A DNA stretch of 64,000 nt from Hanstruepera ponticola (GTDB lineage Bacteria; Bacteroidota; Bacteroidia; Flavobacteriales; Flavobacteriaceae): contig NZ_JABANC010000003.1 in NCBI RefSeq assembly GCF_012931685.1, positions 62,001 to 126,000 on the forward strand, read 5' to 3'. Shown here piece after piece: positions 32,608 to 42,115 of the stretch. The notes beneath the pieces are model-generated. The model was not told the DNA's origin. It was given only the letters and a program-made list of their open reading frames with translations, and did not search any database. Positions within the stretch are counted from its first letter, which is position 1. Every line of letters begins with the position of its first letter. The translations under genes and the position numbers were made by a program.

Positions 32608-34503
32608 ATGAAAAAAATATTAGCCATAATTGGTTTTAGTACATTACTTGTTGCCTGTGGATCGTCATCAAAAACAGCTTCAAAAAATGATTTAGCTACT
32701 AGTAATCCAATAGAAACCTCTATTGATTTAACAAAAGTTACTGATGACAAAGCACCAGTAGTAATCAATCCTGGCCGTTTCACGGCAGAAACAGTAACAT
32801 ACAGATTACCTAAAGTAGTACAAGGAACTTATTCTGTTAGTGATTTTGGAAAGTATGTAGATGATTTTAAAGCCATAGATTATGATGGTAATGAATTGTC
32901 AGTTAATAAAGTAGATACTAATACCTGGACAATAAGTGATGCGACCAAGCTATCTTATATAACATACTATGTAAACGACACATTTGACATAGAGTCAACA
33001 GGTGGTATAGGTGGTGAGCAACCATTTTCGCCAGCTGGAACCAATATTGAGCCAGATAATTATGTTTTAAATTTACACGGTTTTATAGGATACTTTGATT
33101 CTTTAAAAAACAGCCAATATAAATTAGACGTTACTGCTGATGCCACTTTCAAAAGAACTTCGGCTTTGGAAACTGTCAATTCTTCGACTAGCGTAGACGG
33201 TAAGTCAATGACTACTAGTTATTTTGCACCACGTTATTTTGACATTACTGATAACCCAATGATGTATGGAAATTTAGACGTTGAAGAATTTCAGGTTGGT
33301 GACATCAAGATTGTATTAAGTGTCTTTTCGCCAAATGGAACGCACACGGCAAAAAGTTTACGACCAAACATTGAAAAAATGATGCAAGCTCAAAAAAGCT
33401 ATTTGGGCGATATAAACAGCACACCACGTTATGATATTTATGTTTATTTATCTGAAGGAGGAGCTGAATCTCCAAAAGGTTTTGGTGCATTAGAGCATCA
33501 TACATCTACTGTTGTGGTTATGCCTGAAGCTATTCCTGCAAATTCATTAGATAAAAGTATGACTGATATTGTATCTCATGAATTTTTTCATATAGTTACT
33601 CCGTTAAGTGTTCATTCAGAAGATGTTCATTACTTTGATTATAACAATCCAACGTTTTCAAAACACTTGTGGATGTATGAAGGTGTTACCGAATATTTTG
33701 CAACTCTTTTCCAAGTAGATCAGGGATTAGTGACTGAAGAAGAATTCTACAAAACCATCATGGGTAAAATTGGTACTGCCAACGGGATGAATGATTCTAT
33801 GAGCTTTACTGTAATGAGTGAGAATGTGTTGGAAGAACCATATGCTAGTCAGTATTACAATGTATATCAAAAAGGTGCATTAATTGGTATGTGTGTTGAT
33901 ATCTTAATTAGAGAAGGGAGTAACGGTAATCGTGGTATTTTATCTTTAATGAAAGAATTATCTATGAAATATGGGAAAAATAAACCATTTGAAGATGATA
34001 AATTAATTGATGAAATTGTTGCCATGACATATCCATCTTTAAGAGGATTTTTTGATACACATGTCATTGGAAATACACCTATAGATTATAACGAATTTTT
34101 TAATAAAGTAGGTCTTGAAATTTCTGAAGGAAAAGTGACAACCAACTACATCCAAGGTGGCGGTGGTTTAATTGTAGCACCAGATCAAGGTCGTGGTGTT
34201 ATATATTTTAATAATGCTGTAACCGAAAACAGTTTCTGGAATGAACAAGGTGTTAAACCAAACGATGTTATTAAGTCTATTGATGGTACCGAAGTAACCA
34301 TGCAAACGGCTAATCAGGTTTTTCAAAAAGTCTTTGGATGGCAACCAGGAACTGACGTTGAAGTTGTTTTAGATAGAGAGGGTGAAGAAATAACAATTAA
34401 AACAACATTAACACAGGCTTACACAACTGGAAAAGGCTTAATGCCTCAAGAAGATGCAACAGCAGAGCAGGTTGCATTGCGTAAGGCGTGGTTAAAAGGA
34501 TAA
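32608..34503 (+). CDS. M61-family zinc metallopeptidase lipoprotein with C-terminal PDZ domain
   Basis: A 631-residue lipoprotein (MKKILAIIGFSTLLVACGSS, Cys about 18). The upstream frame is excluded because it begins inside the promoter. The N-terminal beta domain (about 50-300) precedes the thermolysin-like catalytic domain with HEFFH (HExxH zinc site) and the third ligand Glu in WMYEGVTEYFATLF, about 40 residues on. A PDZ domain (about 530-600; GRGVIYFNNAVTENS, GVKPNDVIKSIDG) follows, as in glycyl-aminopeptidase-type M61 enzymes. It probably acts on peptides at the cell surface or in the periplasm. It is single-gene, with its own terminator. Confidence 0.92.
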   Translation: MKKILAIIGFSTLLVACGSSSKTASKNDLATSNPIETSIDLTKVTDDKAPVVINPGRFTAETVTYRLPKVVQGTYSVSDFGKYVDDFKAIDYDGNELSVNKVDTNTWTISDATKLSYITYYVNDTFDIESTGGIGGEQPFSPAGTNIEPDNYVLNLHGFIGYFDSLKNSQYKLDVTADATFKRTSALETVNSSTSVDGKSMTTSYFAPRYFDITDNPMMYGNLDVEEFQVGDIKIVLSVFSPNGTHTAKSLRPNIEKMMQAQKSYLGDINSTPRYDIYVYLSEGGAESPKGFGALEHHTSTVVVMPEAIPANSLDKSMTDIVSHEFFHIVTPLSVHSEDVHYFDYNNPTFSKHLWMYEGVTEYFATLFQVDQGLVTEEEFYKTIMGKIGTANGMNDSMSFTVMSENVLEEPYASQYYNVYQKGALIGMCVDILIREGSNGNRGILSLMKELSMKYGKNKPFEDDKLIDEIVAMTYPSLRGFFDTHVIGNTPIDYNEFFNKVGLEISEGKVTTNYIQGGGGLIVAPDQGRGVIYFNNAVTENSFWNEQGVKPNDVIKSIDGTEVTMQTANQVFQKVFGWQPGTDVEVVLDREGEEITIKTTLTQAYTTGKGLMPQEDATAEQVALRKAWLKG

Positions 34504-34523
34504 ATAGTTACGATATAAAAGAT

Positions 34524-34556
34524 AAAAGCCTGACATTACAGTCAGGCTTTTTTTAT
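34524..34556 (+). terminator. Terminator after the M61 peptidase gene
   Basis: Perfect stem AAAGCCTGAC/GTCAGGCTTT with a short ATTACA loop, ending in TTTTTTT. It lies between convergent peptidase genes and may also act on the minus strand. Confidence 0.85.
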
Positions 34557-34558
34557 GT

Positions 34559-36046
34559 TTAATATTTTGCAGATTTTCCTTTGGGTAACGACTGTTCAAT
34601 AAACTCTCGCAAGTCCTCATTGGCTTTTATTAAATCCTCTTTACGTAAATACATCATATGGCCACTTCTGTAACCTTTAAATGATAACCTATCTTTCATT
34701 TTACCACTCGGATCTATTTGTGATAAGGTATATTTAGCAGCAAAATAAGTCGTAGCGCCATCGTAATAACCAGATTGCGCCATAACATGCAAATAAGGGT
34801 TTTCTGCCATAGCTTGACGTAAATCTTCACGAACGTTATTGTTTTCCCTATTCCAAGGATGCACATCACCAAACATGTTATACTTTACATCGGTTTTAAA
34901 ATCTAGATGTTCACGTATATAATAATTAATGGCTGGCGTAAACGAATGCAACCAAGAGCTTAATTCAGCATTATAATCAGGGCTTGAACCCGATTCGGTT
35001 TTATCAATCCCAATGTAACGTGAATCCAGCCTACCAATAGTTTGCCCAGTTTTGTCACGTAACAATTCTTTCCAGAAAAACGATGTTGGAATATCTAAAT
35101 TATGTTGCAAAATAACTTTTTTACTTAAACCTGAATAATCAGCCATTTTAGTCGCTACTTGCTCGCGTTCGCTTGAAGAAATACTACCACCTTTAGCAAT
35201 AGCAGGCATTAAAGTATTAATTGCAAAATTTTCAGCTTCGGGTAAAATAGCGTTTAAATCTTTACTCTGTAAATTGGAATTTAACATATTGTGATGCCAT
35301 GCAGCCGCTGTATAATAAGGTAAGTTTAAGGCTGAATAGATAGGTTGGCCAGTACTGTAAACATTATAATCGGCAGGGGAAACCATGATAACACCATTTA
35401 GATACATCCATTGATTCTCTTGCAAGGCTTTAGCCAATCCCATAACACGTGTACCGCCATAACTTTCACCAATAATGTATTTAGGTGATTCCCAACGATT
35501 ATGTCGGCTTACAAATGTGTTCATCCAATCGGCTAAATACCTAATATCTTCATTGATTCCAAAAAACTGTTTTCTATCTGGATAGTCACCATCTTTGTTT
35601 TTTACTAGTCTAGAATATCCTGTATTTACAGGATTTACAAATACAATATCAGCCACATCAAGAATAGAGTAATTATTTTGCTTTATACCATAAGGCTGAA
35701 CAGGATAACCTTCATCATCAATATTCAATATCTGTGGTCCTGTATAGGCAATATGCATCCATACTGATGCCGAACCAGGACCACCATTAAATGAGAAAAT
35801 GATAGGCCTGTTAGCTCTATTTTTTATATTATCACGCGTATAATATGTATAATATAACGTAGCCATTGGGTTGCCATCCACATCCCATATGGGTTGCGTA
35901 CCTGTTTCAGCGGTATATGAAAAACTAACACCTTTTACTGTGGTATTGTGCTTGGTGATGACAGTAGTGTCTAGTGGAATTTCAATGTTTTGCGAAAAAA
36001 CAGAATAAGAAAAGAGACAGATTGTAAGAAATAGAAATTGTTTCAT
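34559..36046 (-). CDS. S10-family serine carboxypeptidase, exported
   Basis: A 495-residue protein with a Sec signal (FLFLTICLFSYSVFSQ). The S10 blocks are in order: SFNGGPGSASVWMH (about 84-97, substrate-binding NGGPG), the nucleophile GESYGG (Ser about 190) and the C-terminal His in GYRSGHMMYLRKEDL (about 462-476). The catalytic Asp is likely in the VMAQSGYYDGATTYF area. The full triad implies an active periplasmic or surface carboxypeptidase. It converges on the M61 peptidase across a terminator, so two exported peptidases lie next to each other, but in separate transcripts. Confidence 0.92.
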   Translation of the reverse strand: MKQFLFLTICLFSYSVFSQNIEIPLDTTVITKHNTTVKGVSFSYTAETGTQPIWDVDGNPMATLYYTYYTRDNIKNRANRPIIFSFNGGPGSASVWMHIAYTGPQILNIDDEGYPVQPYGIKQNNYSILDVADIVFVNPVNTGYSRLVKNKDGDYPDRKQFFGINEDIRYLADWMNTFVSRHNRWESPKYIIGESYGGTRVMGLAKALQENQWMYLNGVIMVSPADYNVYSTGQPIYSALNLPYYTAAAWHHNMLNSNLQSKDLNAILPEAENFAINTLMPAIAKGGSISSSEREQVATKMADYSGLSKKVILQHNLDIPTSFFWKELLRDKTGQTIGRLDSRYIGIDKTESGSSPDYNAELSSWLHSFTPAINYYIREHLDFKTDVKYNMFGDVHPWNRENNNVREDLRQAMAENPYLHVMAQSGYYDGATTYFAAKYTLSQIDPSGKMKDRLSFKGYRSGHMMYLRKEDLIKANEDLREFIEQSLPKGKSAKY

Positions 36047-36226
36047 ATTTAGGTAATTGATTAGATTTTAAAGTTACATATCTTTTTAGAACTTTTTGAA
36101 TAACACTTTATCCTATTAAAGTAAAATCATATTTTTAATAAAAATCTGTTAGATTTGTTGGTATATAATACATATAACATTATTAGTGATGTTATACAAA
36201 TGTTGGCAACAAGCTAAAAAAAACGA

Positions 36227-37381
36227 ATGAAAAATAAAATACTGATTTTACTACTGACAATTTTACCAATAATTGGATTCAGTCAAAACCAAAATGAAAA
36301 TGTTTTATACGTTGTAGATTCAATTCCAGTAATCGAAGAACCAAAAGAAGAATTTGGAACATTGACTGAAAAAGAAATTGACAGAGTCGATGTCCTAAAA
36401 AACAAAGAAGCAATTGAGAAAACTGGATATAAAGACTTGGATGCAATTATTTATGTTTTCACAAAAGAATATGCCAAAAGACCTGATAGTATAAAAGTAA
36501 TTCCGACAACCAAATTAATGACCAAGAAAAATGGAACTTGGTATTTAAAAGATAATTCAAATCCTTTTTCAGGAAGGTTTATTGATTATTACCTAACTGG
36601 AAAAAAGCAAGGAGAAGGAACTTTATTTAACGGCAGATTAAAAGGTAAGCGACTTATGTATCATATGAACGGAAATGTATCAGACGAAATCGAGTACGAA
36701 AACGGACTTTCTAACGGAACGGAAAAACGATTTTATAAAGACGGCACTTTAATGCAAAAAGGTGAGTTTAAAAACGGACAAGAAATCGGAATTTGGGAAA
36801 TGTATCATCCAAATGGACAATTAAAACAACAGACAAACTTTATAAACGGAAAAATGGATGGAGAATCCGTTTCCTACTATTCAACTGGAGAAATAAAAGG
36901 AAAAAACGTTTACAAGAATGGTGTTTATCAAAATGATAAAATAAACGACAAACTTTTCAAACTATACAACGAATCCCAAGAGTTGTATAAACAAGTAAAC
37001 TATAAAGGAGCGATTAAGAAATTAGATAAAGCATTAGAATTAGAACCGAATTGGGCTGATGCATATTTTGCAAGAGCCACAATGAAATTAAATAACTTCC
37101 AATTTGATGAAGCAATTTTAGATTTTAACAAAACTCTTGAAATTGAACCATATTTCACTAATGCATATTCTAACCGAGCTTTTGCAATTTTAAGAAAATA
37201 CGAACTTGGAAATGGTCGAACTTTATCGAAATCAAAAGATATTCAAATCATTGCTTCAAAAGAAACCGAATTATCACAATCGGAATTGACTAAAATTTGC
37301 GCTGATTTAAATAAAGCCGCTTCGCTTGGAGATGATAATTGGATGGTTTTAGAAGCATTAGAAAAACACTGTAATGAATAA
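36227..37381 (+). CDS. Exported MORN/YwqK-type repeat protein with TPR repeats
   Basis: A 384-residue protein with a Sec signal (LILLLTILPIIGFSQ). Residues about 105-225 hold five or six MORN_2/YwqK repeats of about 22 residues, such as GRFIDYYLTGKKQGEGTLFN and MYHPNGQLKQQTNFINGKMD. Residues about 245-320 hold two TPR units with NWADAYFARATMKL and YFTNAYSNRAFAIL. Both modules are protein- or surface-interaction repeats with no catalytic residues. The leader contains GTTGGCAACAAGC at about 36202, and the 3' side carries the repeat at 37400-37575. It is a single-gene accessory unit. Confidence 0.8.
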   Translation: MKNKILILLLTILPIIGFSQNQNENVLYVVDSIPVIEEPKEEFGTLTEKEIDRVDVLKNKEAIEKTGYKDLDAIIYVFTKEYAKRPDSIKVIPTTKLMTKKNGTWYLKDNSNPFSGRFIDYYLTGKKQGEGTLFNGRLKGKRLMYHMNGNVSDEIEYENGLSNGTEKRFYKDGTLMQKGEFKNGQEIGIWEMYHPNGQLKQQTNFINGKMDGESVSYYSTGEIKGKNVYKNGVYQNDKINDKLFKLYNESQELYKQVNYKGAIKKLDKALELEPNWADAYFARATMKLNNFQFDEAILDFNKTLEIEPYFTNAYSNRAFAILRKYELGNGRTLSKSKDIQIIASKETELSQSELTKICADLNKAASLGDDNWMVLEALEKHCNE

Positions 37382-37399
37382 AAAAAGCCAGCAGATAAC

Positions 37400-37575
37400 A
37401 ATGTATAACCGCAATTTGCTTCGCCAGTCGCTACGCTCTAGTCGGCGGAATCGATTAGCTTCGACTGTGCTCAACACAGGCTAGAATCACTCGGAATTGC
37501 TAAATTTAGTGCCAAATTGAAAATTAACACATATTAATCCGTAACTGACGGTTATACGAAACCGTTACTTGTATT
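37400..37575. repeat. Intergenic imperfect palindromic repeat, copy 4
   Basis: The 195-base gap between two accessory genes holds TAACAATGTATAACCGC at its left end and GACGGTTATACGAAACCG at its right end. Between them are CGCTACGCTCTAG (37429-37441; the reverse complement is shared with copy 3), TTCGACTGTGCTCAA (37460-37474) and TTGCTAAATTTAGTGCC (37497-37513). No coding frame is seen. Confidence 0.6.
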
Positions 37576-37576
37576 T

Positions 37577-38107
37577 ATGACAAAAAGAGATTTTTTTAGA
37601 ATTATAATAAAACTATTCGGGCTTTACTCATTAATTTTAACTGTTTTCACATACATTCCAACCAATATAAGCTATGTGATTTTTCAATTCGAGCCTGTTG
37701 TTTTACTTTGGATTTTTGGAGCTGTGGCTTTAACAGTTTTGGTTTATATAATTTTAATTCGTAAAACTGACTTAATAATTGACTTTCTAAAACTAGACAA
37801 AGGATTTGACGAAGAAAGAATTGAATTTGAAAATTTTAACAGTCAAAAAATAATACAACTTGCCCTATTATTAATTGGTGGATTATTAATTATTAATTAT
37901 TTACCTGAATTTTTACAATATACTTATTTAGCTTTTAAAAAAGAGGTCTCACCAAACGGATTGAATCAATTGGAAGAATTTAGTTTTGGAAAAATAACAG
38001 ATTACTTCAATTGGGTGATTTCAGGAATAAATCTAATTGTCGGCTATATTTTGCTAACTAATTACTACCAAATTACCAAATGGTTGAATAGAAAACAAAA
38101 AACATAA
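37577..38107 (+). CDS. Four-TM membrane protein, unknown function
   Basis: A 176-residue protein with predicted membrane spans at about 10-30, 40-62, 92-112 and 145-165. A charged cytosolic or periplasmic loop (LDKGFDEERIEFENFNSQK) lies between spans 2 and 3, and the tail is basic (NRKQKT). No family motif is recognised. It is a single-gene accessory unit directly after the intergenic repeat and 19 bases before the next small lipoprotein gene. Confidence 0.65.
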   Translation: MTKRDFFRIIIKLFGLYSLILTVFTYIPTNISYVIFQFEPVVLLWIFGAVALTVLVYIILIRKTDLIIDFLKLDKGFDEERIEFENFNSQKIIQLALLLIGGLLIINYLPEFLQYTYLAFKKEVSPNGLNQLEEFSFGKITDYFNWVISGINLIVGYILLTNYYQITKWLNRKQKT

Positions 38108-38126
38108 GATAACACGCGTAATAATT

Positions 38127-38552
38127 ATGAAATTAAACCTACTGAATTTTCTTGTATTGATTATTATTTCTTCGTTAGTAGTTTGCTGCGAGAATAATGA
38201 TGATAGTGTTGAAGAAAACAATGCATGTATTGAATATGAAACTGGATATGTGACTTCGGTAAATGCTCCAGATACAGGTACAATTAACGAGACTATTAAT
38301 ATAGAAGTTAATTTCGGAGTTTATAATGGCTGTGGTACATTCGGAAAGTTTATAGAATCTGAAGAAGGATATGTTAGAACTATTGAGTTAGAAGCAAAAT
38401 ATTTAGGTTGTGTTTGCTCGCAAAATGCACCAATTCTGACTACGAACTATGAATTTACACCGACTGACGTTGGAGAGTATGAATTAAGATTTAAATCACG
38501 TCCATCTCCATCTCCATCTGAATTTATAACTGTTCACATAACGATTAACTAA
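38127..38552 (+). CDS. Small Cys-containing lipoprotein, unknown function
   Basis: A 141-residue lipoprotein (signal LIIISSLVVCCENNDDS, Cys20 or Cys21), with the acidic DD/EEN linker usual after flavobacterial lipoboxes. The mature part looks like one Ig-like beta-sandwich (VNAPDTGTINETINIEVNF; PTDVGEYELRFKS). It has four Cys (ACIEY, GCGTF, LGCVCS) that may form disulfides. I do not recognise a function. It ends 36 bases before the convergent TIGR02757 gene. Confidence 0.65.
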   Translation: MKLNLLNFLVLIIISSLVVCCENNDDSVEENNACIEYETGYVTSVNAPDTGTINETINIEVNFGVYNGCGTFGKFIESEEGYVRTIELEAKYLGCVCSQNAPILTTNYEFTPTDVGEYELRFKSRPSPSPSEFITVHITIN

Positions 38553-38588
38553 AAGAACAGTTACCTGTATCAAGTAAATACGTAGATT

Positions 38589-39356
38589 TTAAAACCCTTC
38601 AAAAACCCCAAGCCCAAATAAAGCAAAATCATATTTTACAGGATCATTTGGATCTAGGTTGCGTAAATTAGCATCTAATTCGGCTAGTGCTTTAGCATCG
38701 TTTTGTTTCCTTGAAAGTAACCCTAGTTTTCTTGCCACATTCCCAGAATGAACATCTAATGGACAAGACAGTTGCCTAGGTGAGAGGGTGTTCCAAATGC
38801 CAAAATCCACACCAGCATTATCTTGCCGTATCATCCAACGTAAAAACATATTCAAGCGTTTGGCAGCAGAGTTTTTAAAAGGATCTGAAATATGTTTTTC
38901 TGTTCGTTTTAAATGCTCAATTTCTAAAAACACCCGTTTAAAATGATGTATTGAAGTCTGTAACGTATTGGATTCAGCATGCTTTGCAAAAACAGCTTCC
39001 AATCCGTTATAATTGGTATAAATATGTTTTAAGCCAGAAATGAAGGTTATAAAATCCGTTCCGTTAAACGTGCGATGAACAAAGCTTGTTAGTTTTTCTA
39101 AATCTGATTCTTGATGATTCATTATAAAATCATAAGGTGAATTATCCATTAACAACATCATTCTATGAGCATTGTTTATAATGCTCTTACGATTGCCCCA
39201 AGCTATGGTGGCTGTTAGAAATCCAGAAATTTCTATATCTTCTTTTTTGGAAAATTGATGTGGAATTTGGATAGGATCAGATTCAATAAACTTGGTATTG
39301 TTGTACTGTATAACTTTAGAGTCGAGAAATTCTTTTAATTCAGAGTTTGTCATCAA
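38589..39356 (-). CDS. TIGR02757 family protein (HhH-GPD-like)
   Basis: A 255-residue soluble protein with the TIGR02757 signature, conserved in Bacteroidota. Visible blocks are DPIQIPHQFSKKEDIEISGF (about 26-45), ATIAWGNRKSIINNAHRMM (about 48-66) and RLNMFLRWMIRQDNAGVDFG (about 167-186). LSCPLDVHSGNVARKLGLL (about 196-214) and the C-terminal FGLGVFEGF complete the pattern. The fold resembles helix-hairpin-helix DNA glycosylases, and the CPLDVH segment stands where those have their catalytic Asp loop, but activity is unproven. It is last in a probable three-gene minus-strand unit. Confidence 0.88.
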   Translation of the reverse strand: MMTNSELKEFLDSKVIQYNNTKFIESDPIQIPHQFSKKEDIEISGFLTATIAWGNRKSIINNAHRMMLLMDNSPYDFIMNHQESDLEKLTSFVHRTFNGTDFITFISGLKHIYTNYNGLEAVFAKHAESNTLQTSIHHFKRVFLEIEHLKRTEKHISDPFKNSAAKRLNMFLRWMIRQDNAGVDFGIWNTLSPRQLSCPLDVHSGNVARKLGLLSRKQNDAKALAELDANLRNLDPNDPVKYDFALFGLGVFEGF

Positions 39357-39363
39357 ACGTAAA

Positions 39364-39753
39364 TTATAAATACTTTTCTTTGATTATTGTTTTAATAATT
39401 ACAGTTGTACTATTAAAATGAAAAACAGCTATACTTAAACCAAGTAATATAATACGCATGGCTAGCATCATGTAATCTAGTGTTTCTTCAGCTATAAATA
39501 ACTTAATTAGAGATCCAATAAGTGCTATTGATGATCCAACTATGGTAATAATGGCAAAAGCATATATAGCTAGTTTAGCGTGTTTACTTTTATTCACTAT
39601 AAGCAGCAACACAAAGAATTGACAAATAGCTCTAATAATAGCAGGAACTGAATCAGAAAATATAAATGCATATATATTCAAGAGAACCAGTAGCGTTAAA
39701 AATATAATTAGACATACTTTAAATAATTGATTCTTGAAAAATGTTTCTTTCAT
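39364..39753 (-). CDS. Small four-TM membrane protein
   Basis: A 129-residue protein from the start at MKETFFKNQLFKVC; an ATG eight codons upstream overlaps the previous gene. Four hydrophobic spans (about 10-30, 35-50, 62-82, 92-112) are separated by short polar loops. No motif is recognised. It lies 7 bases before TIGR02757 and 16 bases after the lipoprotein gene, so the three are probably co-transcribed. Confidence 0.65.
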   Translation of the reverse strand: MKETFFKNQLFKVCLIIFLTLLVLLNIYAFIFSDSVPAIIRAICQFFVLLLIVNKSKHAKLAIYAFAIITIVGSSIALIGSLIKLFIAEETLDYMMLAMRIILLGLSIAVFHFNSTTVIIKTIIKEKYL

Positions 39754-39769
39754 GCGATGTAAGATTTGA

Positions 39770-40339
39770 CTACTCAATAGTAATCATTTCTGTACTATTT
39801 ACCAAGCTTCTGCCGCCTTCTAACTGTATTTGAATATTAAATGATAATACCATATCACTTGGAATAGTTTCATTGAAAACCATATCTAATTTGTTGTAAC
39901 CAAATCCTTGATTATCATTATTAAGAAACGTGACCAAATTATCAATACTCTCATTTTCTAAAGTATCTGGGTTAATAAAAACTAACTTATCATTTAATGA
40001 ATTTCCAGCTTCTATATCAAAAAGGGTTTCACTAGCCATAACAATAATACTAGTAATTGAATCTTTAAAAAAGTAATCCTCATCACAACTTGTTGCATAA
40101 GCAGAATTCGAAAAATCTTTTAAATCAATGAGTTCTGAAATTTTGATATAATTGTATGAAAAATCAATATGCAATACTAAATCTTCAGAAGCAATAGTAT
40201 CATCACTAAATTCATTCATATCAATCGCCAAAAATGAAACCTGTTCATAATAAACATTATAGGTTTCATTACAACACGAATAAACTAGTATTTGGAGTAG
40301 GGCAAAAAAGGAAAATGCTTTAACAACTTTCTTAATCAT
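39770..40339 (-). CDS. Lipoprotein of unknown function (DUF5034-like)
   Basis: A 189-residue protein with a signal ending LQILVYSCCNETY (Cys about 22 or 23), so probably lipidated. The mature part is acidic and beta-rich, with a conserved-looking ATSCDEDYFFKDSITSIIV segment (about 83-101). It vaguely resembles DUF5034-type lipoproteins of Bacteroidota, a weak assignment. It heads a small minus-strand unit with a membrane protein and TIGR02757. Confidence 0.62.
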   Translation of the reverse strand: MIKKVVKAFSFFALLQILVYSCCNETYNVYYEQVSFLAIDMNEFSDDTIASEDLVLHIDFSYNYIKISELIDLKDFSNSAYATSCDEDYFFKDSITSIIVMASETLFDIEAGNSLNDKLVFINPDTLENESIDNLVTFLNNDNQGFGYNKLDMVFNETIPSDMVLSFNIQIQLEGGRSLVNSTEMITIE

Positions 40340-40395
40340 GATTGGTTTTTATAGTAAGATGCTAAAACCTCAAAAAGGTTGCGTAGAAAAAGTGA

Positions 40396-42099
40396 CTATT
40401 TTTTAGAAACATGTTTCGTGTAAAACCCATCTTTTAAATCTTCAGTGTTTTGTTGCGGTATGACTTCAAAATACGTTTTAAAATAGTCTAATTGTTCCTT
40501 ATTGATTGCTGGTAGTGGAATATTACCCGTTCCCCAAAAAAAGTCAACCTGTTCGGGTATGTTGAATTTGATATTTCCAACTGCTATCACTTTATAATCT
40601 TTTGGGTATTTACTTATGCCATACGGTTGAATTATATAATTGGTTGAAAACTGACTGGTAATTCTATGATGCTTATTTGCAGTAAACTGCTGATTGTTTA
40701 CAGAGAATATAAGTGGTATTGCAGCTATAATTGTAGTCATGACTAAAACGGTTTTCAAAGTTTTTGTATTTACAATAAGCAACCTTAAAATCATTAAGCC
40801 AAAAATCATGACGAAAGGGAAAAAGAAACGATACTGTGGGGAGACTGCAAAAAGTAATATGATACTCATTAATCCAACACTATACAATACCATATAAGAT
40901 CGCTTATTATAAAATTTGAAAATAATAAATGGCATAATAATCAGTAAACTAATCATGATTTTATTAAAAACACCATGTAAACCAGAGGCAAAAAGCCAGG
41001 TTTTAAACCTAATTAACCATGAAGATGCTTCGTATGCTTCAGGTGTCATTTGATACCCATAGGCCTTTCCGTATAATGAAAAGTACGATGCAATCTCTTT
41101 CGGTAACTGCCATGAGAAATCAGCAATTCTTAAAGTGTTTAGAGGAAATAATGGATTTCCTGTAATGATGGTGTTTTTTATTATCAGGATAAGGCCAACA
41201 ACACCAGTAATTATTAAAAGTAGTTTTGCAATGCTTCGCGTATAAATGAAATAACGCTTAAAAAGTATTAAAGGTAAAATACTAAACAATAGTATTGTTG
41301 GTTTAATAATAACCATAAAGAGCGTTAGCAAGACTAATGTTATAAAAATGTTTTTGTCAAATGTCTCATAACAGCTTAAAAACTGATGGGTTACTACTAA
41401 CGCTAGCACATAAATTGCCATGTCAGGAGATGGCGCACATATAAATTGAAAGAAGAATACATTTAATACAGGGAATAATGCAACAATTCCAAGTGACAAA
41501 ACAGAACGGCTTTTCAAAGAGTAACTATTTAGATGCGTAATAGCATAATAATTACCCAATAAGAGCATAAAACCACTTAAATCATTGAATCTGTCGTAAA
41601 TAAAACTAAAATTAAAAGCGCTCTGTAAGATATGCCAACCCGAAGTTTGCCCCAGAAATAAATGTAGATTGACCAAGCCTTTAACAAAGCCATATTCATT
41701 GAGCCATTTAATGGTTTGTATGTAGTAAGATTCATTGTCAATAATAAAAGGAGGTGAGGCACATTGCGCTAAAATGAGAAATGAAATAACAATGAATAGG
41801 ATTTTATAAAATAGTTTTAAAGACTTAAACTCATTTGTAGATAATTTTAAATAACTAACTATAAATGATTTGTTTACAACAAATAACAAACAGGAAATAA
41901 AGAACAATAAAACATGAAACTGCCAATTTACAGCCCAAGCAATGGCCCAAATAGAAGTTAATAAGGTAACACCAAATAAACCAATGATAATTGTTACTAC
42001 TGGATGTGATTTAGCAATCTTAAAAGCCTTAAGAGTACTGACTCCAATAACTGCTGAAATCAATAATATATAAATCCAGGAGACTAAAATTAATAGCAT
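40396..42099 (-). CDS. LIC_10190-type multi-spanning membrane protein (GT-C-like)
   Basis: A 567-residue integral membrane protein with about 12 hydrophobic spans across residues 1-470 and a short soluble C-terminal tail. The first periplasmic loop carries SPPFIIDNESYYIQTIKWLN (about 115-134), an acidic motif in the position used by lipid-linked-sugar (GT-C) glycosyltransferases and their relatives. Length and pattern fit the LIC_10190 family name given to such flavobacterial proteins. It probably acts on a lipid-linked glycan in the inner membrane; this is inferred. It is 16 bases after a LolD-type ABC ATPase gene and may be co-transcribed. Confidence 0.75.
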   Translation of the reverse strand: MLLILVSWIYILLISAVIGVSTLKAFKIAKSHPVVTIIIGLFGVTLLTSIWAIAWAVNWQFHVLLFFISCLLFVVNKSFIVSYLKLSTNEFKSLKLFYKILFIVISFLILAQCASPPFIIDNESYYIQTIKWLNEYGFVKGLVNLHLFLGQTSGWHILQSAFNFSFIYDRFNDLSGFMLLLGNYYAITHLNSYSLKSRSVLSLGIVALFPVLNVFFFQFICAPSPDMAIYVLALVVTHQFLSCYETFDKNIFITLVLLTLFMVIIKPTILLFSILPLILFKRYFIYTRSIAKLLLIITGVVGLILIIKNTIITGNPLFPLNTLRIADFSWQLPKEIASYFSLYGKAYGYQMTPEAYEASSWLIRFKTWLFASGLHGVFNKIMISLLIIMPFIIFKFYNKRSYMVLYSVGLMSIILLFAVSPQYRFFFPFVMIFGLMILRLLIVNTKTLKTVLVMTTIIAAIPLIFSVNNQQFTANKHHRITSQFSTNYIIQPYGISKYPKDYKVIAVGNIKFNIPEQVDFFWGTGNIPLPAINKEQLDYFKTYFEVIPQQNTEDLKDGFYTKHVSKK

Positions 42100-42115
42100 G
42101 TACTAAAAGTACTAT

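Noticed and set aside
37400-37575. Integron attC site
   Set aside because: The gap is palindromic and bounds single genes, but the GTTRRRY/RYYYAAC core pair is not present in consistent form and no integron integrase is in the window. I kept it only as an unnamed repeat family.
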